From assembly GCA_013995675.1 (NCBI GenBank), contig VWRR01000016.1, positions 401,104 to 465,103 on the forward strand: 64,000 nt of DNA, written 5' to 3'. The stretch is from Cyanidiococcus yangmingshanensis. Taxonomy: Eukaryota; Rhodophyta; Bangiophyceae; Cyanidiales; Cyanidiaceae. Made by a program: the position numbers and the translations under genes. Below are positions 10,464-19,182 of this stretch, in pieces (position 1 is the first letter of the stretch; each line of letters opens with the position of its first letter). The notes beneath the pieces are model-generated. The model was not told where the DNA came from, did not search any database, and saw nothing but the letters and a program-made list of their open reading frames with translations.

Positions 10464-10997
10464 GGGCACCTGGGCAGATAACCCCAGACCCTCACGTTCC
10501 TCTTCTGCGCTTGCTCATCAAGCGCGCTCCTACACAGGTCTATCATAGATCCATTTCGTTTCGCACCGGAGCTGGGTATATGCTCGCCAAGTGTTTATCA
10601 ACGAAATTCACCGTCGAGTATCGATTCGGCGTGTTGCTCTGCGTGGTTCGCCGGCGTGGGAGGCCAGCTCCCCAGCCTGGGTTGCGCCACGGGGATTGCC
10701 TCCGGGCAAGCAGTCCACGCCAGCGGAGCACCAGCAAAGAGATCCGGTGCTCACATGAGGCGACCTCAATCTCTGCGTGAGCGTAGAGGCTATCTCGTCG
10801 AGACGATGACCTCTGATTATTCTGGCAACGAGACCCGTGCACGCTGAGGAATGGCTCTATGGGCTTGGTGATGGCATCTTGCGACCAATCAGGCAACTTT
10901 GACGGCAAACTTGTGTGCTCCTGCTGTTCCTCCTGGAGCGGAACGAGGCCGGCTGCGCTATAGAGTGCGCCGGCCTCTGCAATGTACCGGATATATA
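10464..10997. other. Convergent intergenic, nothing recognised
   Basis: This 534 bp lies between the 3' ends of the twin-motif gene and the CBS-domain gene. Only short unsupported frames are present; no repeats or RNA genes are visible. Confidence 0.5.
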
Positions 10998-11720
10998 TCA
11001 CTGACCCCGAACGTCTGGAGCTGGATCACTCGGCGTGTTGGTTTCGTTGCCTGCTGCTGACCGCTCAGGGCAGCGCAAATATCTGCTATCCTTGTCGTCG
11101 ACGACGATTAGCGCGAGTTTTCGCAGTTGCGCCATTAGTGCGGCCACCTGTTTCTCGTGATTCTCCGCGACCTGGTGCATGAGCTGGCGCATAGATACCA
11201 TGGTCACATGCGGCCCATCTGGCAGCCTTTCCAACACCGGCAAGTGTCGAATATCGTGCTCTACCATGAGCTGAAGCGCGTCGCCCACTCGCTGTTGCGG
11301 AGTAACACATACGAGTTCCCGTGACATGACCTGTGCCACGGTGGTATCTCTCGATGCTCTCGACGCGACGATAATTTTGCGCAAATAATCCCGTTCGGTA
11401 AAAACACCTACGAGTCGCAACTCGCTTCGTGTAGTTTCGCAGTCTGATTCGACAACCGCGAGCGCACCGACATTGTGCGTCACCATCTTACGCACTGCCT
11501 CGAGGACGAACGCCTCTGGAGAGATCGTATACGCCTTTCGTGGCTCGCGCTGAATCAACTGAGCCAACGTTGTTTGCCAGGAGTCGAGTTCCAGCCAGGA
11601 CGGAGGATCTGTCTCGAATGAGGCGAGGGTCATGGAGCGCAACGCACGGTTCACCTTCGTCGAGCGCGGCCTCGTAGCCGCAACCCAGCTCCGCCAGCTT
11701 GACCGTAACCGCTGAAACAT
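10998..11720 (-). CDS. CBSX3-like mitochondrial CBS-pair protein
   Basis: From the Met at 11720 the frame encodes 240 residues. The start MFQRLRSSWRSWVAATRPRS is Arg/Ser-rich without acidic residues, typical of a mitochondrial presequence; this decides for 11720 over an upstream in-frame Met at 11807. The two CBS domains follow: MVTHNVGALAVVES, LVGVFTERDYLRKIIV, VAQVMSRELVCVTPQQRV and HDIRHLPVLE with MVSMRQLMHQVAENH. The ERDYLRKIIV block and the layout match plant CBSX3, a mitochondrial single CBS-pair protein that binds adenosine nucleotides and modulates thioredoxin and hence redox state. The C-terminus (residues ~205-240) is an unrelated polar tail. A second open frame on the same strand (11488-12180) overlaps the 5' half. 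Confidence 0.8.
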   Translation of the reverse strand: MFQRLRSSWRSWVAATRPRSTKVNRALRSMTLASFETDPPSWLELDSWQTTLAQLIQREPRKAYTISPEAFVLEAVRKMVTHNVGALAVVESDCETTRSELRLVGVFTERDYLRKIIVASRASRDTTVAQVMSRELVCVTPQQRVGDALQLMVEHDIRHLPVLERLPDGPHVTMVSMRQLMHQVAENHEKQVAALMAQLRKLALIVVDDKDSRYLRCPERSAAGNETNTPSDPAPDVRGQ

Positions 11721-13315
11721 ACTCAGCGTGAGCGTGGTAAAACACAACTTGCGTTTCGAATGAGACGCACTCAACTGGTTCCCCGCAAGGCCTCCTACTG
11801 TCCACAACTCGTGATATCTCTGGGCGACGCTGCCGCTGCCATAGCCGCACGAACGCTAAGTAACGAGCAAGCAATGCTTCAGCAATGGATGGGTCCATGA
11901 GTCCGCCCGCTGAGCGCTCTCGCGTACCAGTTTCGAACAGTTCGCCTGTCGCTGACCGCTTGGTTAGGAATGGGTTCTTGGCTGGCCAACGTCTCGTTTC
12001 GAGCAAGTCGTTGAAGGTTGTCACTGAATCGAGGAGAATGGGTGAACGCCTGGGCATGCCTGCAACTGGACGAGATCCGTCAACGAGTGCGTGAAAAGAG
12101 ACGGGTCTGGTGAACTCGTTGGCGTCACGTCGACGATCAGGGTCTATCGCTGAGTTTGACGACCAAATTTCGATAAGCACCTCCGTGTCAGTCGCTTCGA
12201 GTCCACCGAAGAGTCGGCGCTGCTGCCGGCCCAGGGTTCTCTCGGAGAGCAGCAGGCGATTGACGCGACTACAAAACGATGCAGTCTGGCGTGACGATTC
12301 GGGCTGGCGGTCTCCATCACGACAAGTTGCTCACAGTGACGCCAGGGCTGAAGTGTTCTATAGCGCCTTGTCTGCGTACGTTACGTGCGATAGAGCGGTG
12401 TGGCGAGGCGCTCTCAAGGCACTTTTCTGTCGTCTTCAGATAACGCTGAACTCGAGTCGCGCTCACAGAAACGTCTTTCCTAGCTTGTTGTGCCAGGGGT
12501 CATCAGCCAGGCAGCATAACGTATTTACGTTCCGATAACGCGCATGTCTGAGCATCATCCCGATCCTCATCATCTCTAGCTCAAATGAACCTTCACATGG
12601 CCAGCTGTGTCCGTGTATGCTGGACGGATGTTCTCGGTCCTCGTAGGGAGCCGCCCTGTAGCATTCTTGCACGGACGAATCCTCAGTTCGCTACTTGGAT
12701 GCGTCTCGCAGAATGTCATCAGCACAGCGATCAGTGTCGTTTGTGCACTGGATGCTGCCACCGGGAATGCCCTTATGTACGCTTGATTCGCAACGATTTC
12801 GCTGCGATGGAATGGGCCATATTCGGGTCTACCCATGGCGAATGATCTCATCGTTGTTTTTGATATACCATGCTCGTTGAATGCAGGTGCATCGAGCTTC
12901 TGCGGTGTCGTTCGAACCGAATCCCTCGTTCAAGCACACGTAGCCTTCAAGCTAGTTGCCCCTCTGGATTGCATGTGATCGCCCGTTGACAGCAACATAC
13001 ATACATACTTACTTACTTACTTGTGGCTCCTGCATGGAGCTTGACGCGAGTACGCCAATTCATGTACATCGGAGTCACACCTGACGAACGATTGTCTCGA
13101 ATGCGTCATTTCCCCCGAAAACGCATTCGAGGTCCATGGTCCTCCCCCAGGCGATTCACCGAGCCCAAGCATCATTCGCCGAGCCCCTGCCCGCAATCGG
13201 AAGAATCGCAGCGCGCTCCTGACTTTACAGAAAGAATCGACCACGACTGAGAAAGCTTTGCAAGCAGGTTTACAGAGGGCGTGATTCCTATAGCGATGCA
13301 GTCAGCTCTAACCGT
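11721..13315. other. Mostly intergenic; an unassigned minus-strand frame at 11730-12180
   Basis: A minus-strand open frame from 12180 runs through 11730 and on into the CBS gene in another frame. Its upstream half (for example MDPSIAEALLARYLAFVRLW, ~11900-11840) has protein-like composition but no recognised domain, and could be a 5' piece of the CBS gene, a small separate gene, or chance. From 12181 to 13315 I see only short unsupported frames and a (ACAT)/(ACTT) microsatellite near 12994-13021. Confidence 0.3.
12994..13021. repeat. Tetranucleotide microsatellite
   Basis: The tract reads acatacatacat followed by acttacttactt, two related 4-bp repeats of about three to four units each. It lies in intergenic sequence. 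Confidence 0.9.
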
Positions 13316-14110
13316 TCAATTCCATCGCCACCATGCTTCGCTAGCACCATTGACGTGCTCATGTACCGCCTCCGTCGATTCGGGCATCAAGCCAACTGGT
13401 GCCGGCTGTGTTGCTGTCGGCAGCGGTGGTGATCGCTGCAGCGCCAGCATCGCAGACTGAGTATCTAGGTCGGCCGGCAGCGTCGACGCTTCAGCGCTCT
13501 TCCTCGCCACCGACTGAGCTGCCTCTATCGTCTCATCCGTCGCTCCGTTGATATGCACTTCGTTGGTCAGCGTTCCAGACTGCGCCGCCAAATACGAATG
13601 TACCAAATCAGGAAATCGAGTGTAGAAACTCTTCAAGTTGCTAACCACAAAGCTCTCTACATAACTGCCCACGAGCGGAACGTCCACCACAACCTCGCCC
13701 CGAATACACACGAGTGTGCTTGCTTGCCCGTCGACAGCCTCCGCGGGCTCTTCGAGGAACTCGCACTCTCCTCTTGTCTCCGTGTACTCCCGAAACATGT
13801 TCGGATGGCTTCGAAAACGAATAAAAAAGGGTTTGGAGAGACGATACTCGTGAACATCCTCGATCCAAATACCCGCGCCATCACCGACGTACGCAAGCAC
13901 AAACTGTGGCAACGGTACACTGGGTGTGATTCGCCACGACACAGTCACGAGGTCCGAGTCTTCAGGATCAGTATGCTTCTCCACAATTTCCAAGTTGCTC
14001 ATATCTGAGCAGTGCTCATACTGCCATTGCAAGAACGCTGGGTCCTCGCGTAGGTTCCACATCTCCTCCCGCGACAGCCGCACTCGGTACTCTATTTCAA
14101 AGGAAACCAT
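13316..14110 (-). CDS. START/SRPBCC-like (DUF2505 type) lipid-binding protein
   Basis: A 264-residue uninterrupted frame. Residues 1-165 look like one SRPBCC/START-like domain: MVSFEIEYRVRLSREEMWNL at the start, a W-containing strand DLVTVSWRITP, IWIEDVHEYRLSKPFF in the middle, and VVDVPLVGSYVESFVVSNLK leading into the long C-terminal helix, which matches the DUF2505-type pattern (v.v.iPlvG..iE.fv). Residues ~170-264 are Ala/Ser/Pro/Glu-rich and probably disordered. Such domains bind lipids or other hydrophobic ligands; ligand and location are unknown. There is no clear signal or transit peptide. It faces DPH3 head-to-head across 0.9 kb. Confidence 0.6.
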   Translation of the reverse strand: MVSFEIEYRVRLSREEMWNLREDPAFLQWQYEHCSDMSNLEIVEKHTDPEDSDLVTVSWRITPSVPLPQFVLAYVGDGAGIWIEDVHEYRLSKPFFIRFRSHPNMFREYTETRGECEFLEEPAEAVDGQASTLVCIRGEVVVDVPLVGSYVESFVVSNLKSFYTRFPDLVHSYLAAQSGTLTNEVHINGATDETIEAAQSVARKSAEASTLPADLDTQSAMLALQRSPPLPTATQPAPVGLMPESTEAVHEHVNGASEAWWRWN

Positions 14111-15031
14111 TTCGCTTCGTGCTTATCGAACGTGTCTCGCTGAGTGTCGTTGCCGTTGCCAACGCCAACGAGGCCCCGACTTTCCGTTACTATGAGCTTG
14201 CTGACCTCTCCTCTCTACCGTGCCGATACGTAGCCCGTTGGGGTTGCGTTTGTAACCGTGCTGCGACGCGTTCGTGTACGAACCGCCCCACTCGTGTCGT
14301 CGCACCGTCGCAGCGACGTTCCCCACAGCAGCTGCAACGTGTGTGTGCGCGACACCCTGCCGCTGGCGCAAACGCCGTGGCGCCATCCCGTGCCGGCCCG
14401 CGGCGTCGCAGCGCGACCGGGTGCGCCCAGCACACGAGCCCTCGTCGTTCGCTTCATCCTTCGTTCGATGCATGGTTCGTTTCGCGCGCGCAGTGGTCGA
14501 CCATGGGGCGCGTCGACAGCCACCGAATCCAGACGATCGATCAGCGTGCACTAGCGTGCATCGGGCGCCACGATTCTCCCCGCGGGACGAAACGCGTGCC
14601 TATGGACGGGTGTCGGTTTCGAGGCCATGCATGAGTCCGCATCGATTGCGTGGTGCGACCCCGGCGCCCATGAGTTGTTGTATGCGCGTCTGTGCGTGCT
14701 CGCTCGAGATTGACTGCTGAAAATGGCCAGAGGCGTGCTGGTGTATTTTCGTTGTGTTGAAAAAGAGGGGAGAGCAGATTTTCTCTTCTGATGGCTTTTT
14801 AAACTGGCAGAAACGCGTTTGTTGAAAGGATGGTCTGTTTGATTGGCATGGGTGGTCGCTGCTGGCGCTCTGCTGTAATGTCGGCGGGGCGACCATCCAC
14901 GCTGGCCCGGAGTTGGCGTCTCGCCGGCAGCGTCCGGTCGCGCGTCGCGTATTGATTCGCACGCTTCCTTGCGAACGTAGTAACGACGTTCGACTTGGAA
15001 CACTCGGGTCGAGTGTAGAGTTCACGCAAAG
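14111..15031. other. Divergent intergenic between START-like gene and DPH3
   Basis: This 921 bp region separates two genes transcribed away from each other and should contain both promoters. It is GC-rich from 14230 to 14600, and its open frames are present on both strands at once, as expected of GC-rich noncoding DNA. No motif or RNA gene is recognised. Confidence 0.5.
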
Positions 15032-15283
15032 ATGGATACAGAAATTGACGTCTACGACGATGTAGAGATTGAGGATATGAGTTTTGATGAGGCTGAGCAG
15101 AAGTACACGTACAATTGTCCTTGTGGAGACTTGTTCGTTCTGACAGTCGCTGAGATGCGTCGCGGCGAGCAGATCGCAAAGTGTCCTTCGTGTTCGTTAC
15201 GTATCCGTGTCATTTACGATGTCGAGGCGTGGTGTCCGAGCGAAGCTGCATCTAAGCGTGCTCCAGAGCTCGTGCGGGTGTGA
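15032..15283 (+). CDS. DPH3: Diphthamide biosynthesis protein 3 (CSL zinc-finger, Kti11)
   Basis: The 83-residue protein is full length for DPH3/Kti11. It has the acidic N-terminus (VYDDVEIEDMSF, matching the family's Y.eveiEDm.fd), then YNCPCGDLF with Cys29 and Cys31 and KCPSCSLRIRVIYD with Cys51 and Cys54, the four zinc or iron ligands of the CSL zinc finger. DPH3 passes electrons to the Dph1-Dph2 radical enzyme in the first step of diphthamide formation on elongation factor 2, and with Elongator it supports tRNA wobble-uridine modification. It acts in the cytosol. No upstream in-frame Met competes with the start. The 3' end converges on prolyl-tRNA synthetase, with 366 bp between them in which I see nothing. 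Confidence 0.95.
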   Translation: MDTEIDVYDDVEIEDMSFDEAEQKYTYNCPCGDLFVLTVAEMRRGEQIAKCPSCSLRIRVIYDVEAWCPSEAASKRAPELVRV

Positions 15284-15649
15284 CCAGCTGCTTTGTGTAC
15301 ACGGAAGGGCACCAACGTCCGTGCTTCGCCGTATCCGTAAGCTAAAAAACGGATGAACAGGGTTGTTTTGGAACGAGGAAACGGCCGAGTTATGGACAGC
15401 TCGTTCTCTCCAGTGATTTCATGCTTAGGAAGTTTCGTCTCTAAAGAAAGTTTTTTTGTCGGCTCTGTCGAGTTGCCCTGATCGAAACGCTGCCCTGTGG
15501 CTTGCCGCGTGGCACAAACCCCGCTACAGACGATCGATCTTCGCCGGTCAGCGTGCTTCGCAAAGACCGGTGGTTTCCTCGAGGCGTTAGGCGGCGTTCA
15601 ATCCTGGAGCGAATTGCAAGCCAACGCTTGCGTGTTGTATAGGATGCGT

Positions 15650-17437
15650 TTAGTAGCTACGGCCCCACAACGCCCAACGCCTCGCCGGCCCGTTGCATGC
15701 GAAACACTGCTTTTCCGGCGCTGGTGCCTCCCATTCAGCGGCGTTGGTGAGACCCAGTCGCTCTAACTCCGAGGCGAACGGCATACAGAGTGTTTTCACC
15801 GCACCCGATAACACCGCGTCGGTGGCGGATGGGTCTGTCTCTGTGGCGAGTCGCTCACGGTAGGCGAGCGAATCCTGGACGCTCTGCTGCCGAACGCGCT
15901 CCTCACATTCATTGAGATTGCACCAAGGCGTTAGCGCCATACACCTCTGCACGATGGCTTGCATGAAGGTTCCCCAATCAGAGACGCATCGAATCCGTGC
16001 GTTGCGCTCAGCAGAGGCGCGTTCGAATAGATTCGTTTGGATACGGACGAGCGTTTGGTGTATTTCTTGCGCAAACGCGTCTTCCTCTTCAGATATGGAA
16101 TGGTTTGGAACACGAATGCTCCATTTCTCCATGGTGTCTCTTCGCGCGATGGTTGCTGTTCCTGCTTGCACGTCGCGTGGACCAACTTCAATGCGCAGCG
16201 GAACACCACGGAGTTCCCATTCGTTGAATTTCCAGCCCGGGGTTTTTTCCGATCGATCATCGAATTTGACACGAAGGTTCGCGCGTTGCAGGCAGCTGCA
16301 TATTGCTTCACAAGCGCTGATAACATCCGCGCTGGCGCTCTTTGTGATGATGGGTATGATAACGACTTGGAGCGGCGCGACACGCGGTGGCAGTACGAGA
16401 CCTCTGTCATCACCGTGGACCATAACGGCAACGCCAATCGTACGGGTTGTACAACCCCACGAGTTCTGCCATGGCATGAGCTTCTCACCACTGTCTTTGC
16501 CTTCGTAGTAAATGCCAAACATGCGGGCAAAGTTCTGGCCGAGCGAATGGCTCGTAGCGCCCTGCACAGCGCGTCCATTCGCCGGCACAAAAGCTTCCAC
16601 CGTCGTCGTGTAGAGTCCCCCAGCGAATCGTTCGCGGTCGCTCTTGGTTCCCTTGATCACGGGAACTGCAAGCAGCTCCTCGTAAACACGTCTGTATAGT
16701 TCCAGGATCTGGAGGACTTCGTGATCGGCTTCGGATCGATCGGCATACGCTGTGTGGCCCTCCTGCCAGAGGAACTCTCGAGAACGAATGAAGGGCGTTG
16801 GGTGTTTGAACTCCCAACGAACCACATTGCTCCATTGATTCAACTTCAAGGGAAGATCGCGATGGGATCGAATCCATTTCGACATCGCGGGGTAGATGAT
16901 GGTCTCCGAGGTCGGACGGATCGCAATGGGTTCGTCAAGCTCGCTCGAGCCACTCTTGGTCACCCAAGCAACTTCGGCGGCGAACCCTTCTAAATGCTCC
17001 TGTTCAGTCCGCAAACGTCGTTCCGACACAAACAGAGGAAAATATGCATTTTGAACACCTAGTTTCTTAATCTCAGCATCAAAAAACTCAACGATCTTCT
17101 CCCAAATGGCAAACGACCACGGCCGAAAAATGTAACAGCCAGAGATATCATAGAGCTCGATTAGATCAGCCTTGATCACAACCTGCTGGTACCAGCTGCT
17201 AAAGTTTTCTAGCTTGCGACAATCAATACCCTCTTTGGTTTCACGTTCTACACGTTTTTTGGACTCGCCCGAGGACGCGCGCTTCACAACCTGGCCTTGG
17301 GTCTCCGTCTGCTCGGCAGTTTGGCCGCCGCGCTCGCGCGTCGCGTTCGCGCCCAAACTCAGGCCGTCCAGTTCAGTCGATACAGCCGCGTCCATGGCCT
17401 CTCGGGGCCGATCTGAACTTTCCAATTCAATCTCCAC
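15650..17437 (-). CDS. Prolyl-tRNA synthetase, eukaryotic/archaeal type
   Basis: An uninterrupted 595-residue class II synthetase. Residues 1-70 are a charged extension; the catalytic domain starts at FSSWYQQVVIKADLIELYDI. Motif 1 (YFPLFVSERRL region), motif 2 (IRPTSETIIYPAMSKWI, then WSNVVRWEFKHPTPFIRSRE) and motif 3 (GDDRGLVLPPRVAP) are all visible, as is the GATSHSLGQNFARMFGI block. The anticodon-binding domain (VVIIPI..., DDRSEKTPGWKFNEWELRG) and the C-terminal zinc-binding-like domain, ending in the family-typical GRSY, follow. It charges tRNA-Pro with proline. The N-terminal extension is hydrophilic and acidic, so it favours the cytosolic enzyme; it is not an obvious transit peptide. 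Start 17437 is the first Met of the open frame. Confidence 0.95.
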   Translation of the reverse strand: MEIELESSDRPREAMDAAVSTELDGLSLGANATRERGGQTAEQTETQGQVVKRASSGESKKRVERETKEGIDCRKLENFSSWYQQVVIKADLIELYDISGCYIFRPWSFAIWEKIVEFFDAEIKKLGVQNAYFPLFVSERRLRTEQEHLEGFAAEVAWVTKSGSSELDEPIAIRPTSETIIYPAMSKWIRSHRDLPLKLNQWSNVVRWEFKHPTPFIRSREFLWQEGHTAYADRSEADHEVLQILELYRRVYEELLAVPVIKGTKSDRERFAGGLYTTTVEAFVPANGRAVQGATSHSLGQNFARMFGIYYEGKDSGEKLMPWQNSWGCTTRTIGVAVMVHGDDRGLVLPPRVAPLQVVIIPIITKSASADVISACEAICSCLQRANLRVKFDDRSEKTPGWKFNEWELRGVPLRIEVGPRDVQAGTATIARRDTMEKWSIRVPNHSISEEEDAFAQEIHQTLVRIQTNLFERASAERNARIRCVSDWGTFMQAIVQRCMALTPWCNLNECEERVRQQSVQDSLAYRERLATETDPSATDAVLSGAVKTLCMPFASELERLGLTNAAEWEAPAPEKQCFACNGPARRWALWGRSY

Positions 17438-19182
17438 GGTTCCCGAACTTGCAGCGTATGCAGCGTGGCGACCGTCTAAAGCTAGCGTGTCGCAAGGCAG
17501 GGTTTCCGACCCAGCCCAACGTTGGCCTCAAAGCGAGACCAGAACACCTCGCGATAAGCGATTTTTTCGCTCTTGCCGGCAGCAGCCTTAACGCAGTGCA
17601 ACCCGGAAAGGCACCACACGACGGCGGCACACCAGCTCGCCCAATAGTTAGGCCGGCTCGCTTCGAGGAGCCCCTGACAAGCACCACCTGCACGACGACG
17701 CCCGAGCGCCGACTGCGGCAACAACGGCGGCGCTCGCGGGTCCAGCGCGGTCGATGCGCACCGGTACACCGGTGTCGGCGGGCGGTTGTTCCTGTCGCCG
17801 TCTGGCCCCTGGCTTGGCGACGCAGTCCAGCACCTGTCCATGGGAGAGCGGTCCCTGGAGCCCGGCTCGTATCGTATCGTCATGCATGAGTATGCCGCTG
17901 GCGTCTCACAGAATAGACGTATGTTGTTACCGAATCTGAGGTGCACTGGCCGAGGTTCTCAATGGAGCTTTGGTTGCCGAACGCGAATCCGTGGGTGGCC
18001 CACTGTGGATGCGTTCGTTCTCCGTACCCGATGGTGCAGGGGCATCCCATGGAATTCTTGTTCCATCGTTCGGTATTTTTTTTGCGATTTCGGATTGGGC
18101 TCCAGTTGATTGCAAGTCTGTCATCATCATTGTCCATAGGTTGGAGACAACAATTCGTTCAAGTCGTGATAGGGGCGTCGAGTGCTGGACGAGTACTGCA
18201 TCCAAGACCCTGGTCTCTGGTGTTGTGCGCTTTGCTCGCGAATGCCTCGCGCCACCGTTCTGTTGTTCGAGTTCGGCGAGCGAGCTGTTTCATTGAAAAG
18301 GTTTGGTTTATCGGCGTGCAATTCCGACGAGTACTGGGGAGCGCGCTGAACTTGACGGGTGTCACGCCTCATCACTGGCTGTATGTAAGGGTACGAGTCG
18401 AATGGATGGCGGGGGAGGTCTTCCATCTTCGCGCGGTTGTCAGCAAGGCTGCAAAACGAAAACGATCAAGCCGGAGATGAGCATCTTCACCGCGATCGGA
18501 TCCAGCAGCTGACCAGATGGACAACGGATTGGTGACGTCTAGAGATATTCCTTGGTTCACAGCTTCTCAACATCCTCATCTGATGCTCACATTCACCAAG
18601 AGATGTGAAGTGTTGGGTGGACCTGGATCGAATTTGCCGACTAGTATAGTTGCGCAACCGAGCGATCCACTGCGCTCCTTTCAAGCTGTATCCGAGGCAG
18701 TCCATCAATGAGAGAAACCCGGTTCATGTTCCCGCTGCGGAGTCAAGATCCTACTCCCAGTTTCTGGTGTGCCGCCACGATCAGCGATTTGTCGGTCATG
18801 AACGTCCCTGTACGCTCACGTCCCGACGACCGGGCCTCATTGAGCGTCTTTGGATATCTCGCGAACACCCAAACAAAGCAGTTTCGAGAGCGCTTTGCAA
18901 ACTTCCAAGGATATTGTTGGGTCTTCTATTCAGACCAGCAGCCATGACATGCGTTGCACGAAGCGGTTCAAGTTCACGCTTCGATGATCTTTATCGAGAT
19001 CCTGCAGAGAGAGAGAGAGCGGCGGATTGTAGAGACTGGACCTGCATCGGACAGCGGTCGGCTGCCCGACCAATGGCCGGAACCAGGTTGCGGGGAGCTT
19101 GGCGCGCCCCTGAACGAGAAAAGTGCACCCGCGCACCAAGACTTGACTCGTTTTTTGGGGCTCGTTCAGACTTCATTATTTA
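17438..19182. other. Divergent intergenic, no gene recognised
   Basis: This 1.7 kb stretch lies between the 5' ends of ProRS and Vps52. Open frames up to 179 codons exist on both strands (for example 17941-18480 plus, 17482-17946 minus), but they overlap each other, lack recognisable domains and look like chance frames in GC-rich DNA. I report none as a gene. Confidence 0.45.

Noticed and set aside
14119-14634. 171-codon plus-strand frame upstream of DPH3
   Set aside because: All six frames are open over long stretches here because of GC-rich composition; the translation is Arg/Ala/Pro-rich noise.
16037-16699. 220-codon plus-strand frame antisense to prolyl-tRNA synthetase
   Set aside because: It is the shadow of a clearly conserved gene on the other strand.
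17438-19182. Open frames of 140-180 codons on both strands
   Set aside because: They overlap on opposite strands in GC-rich DNA, have no conserved-looking segments and differ in composition from the genes in the window.
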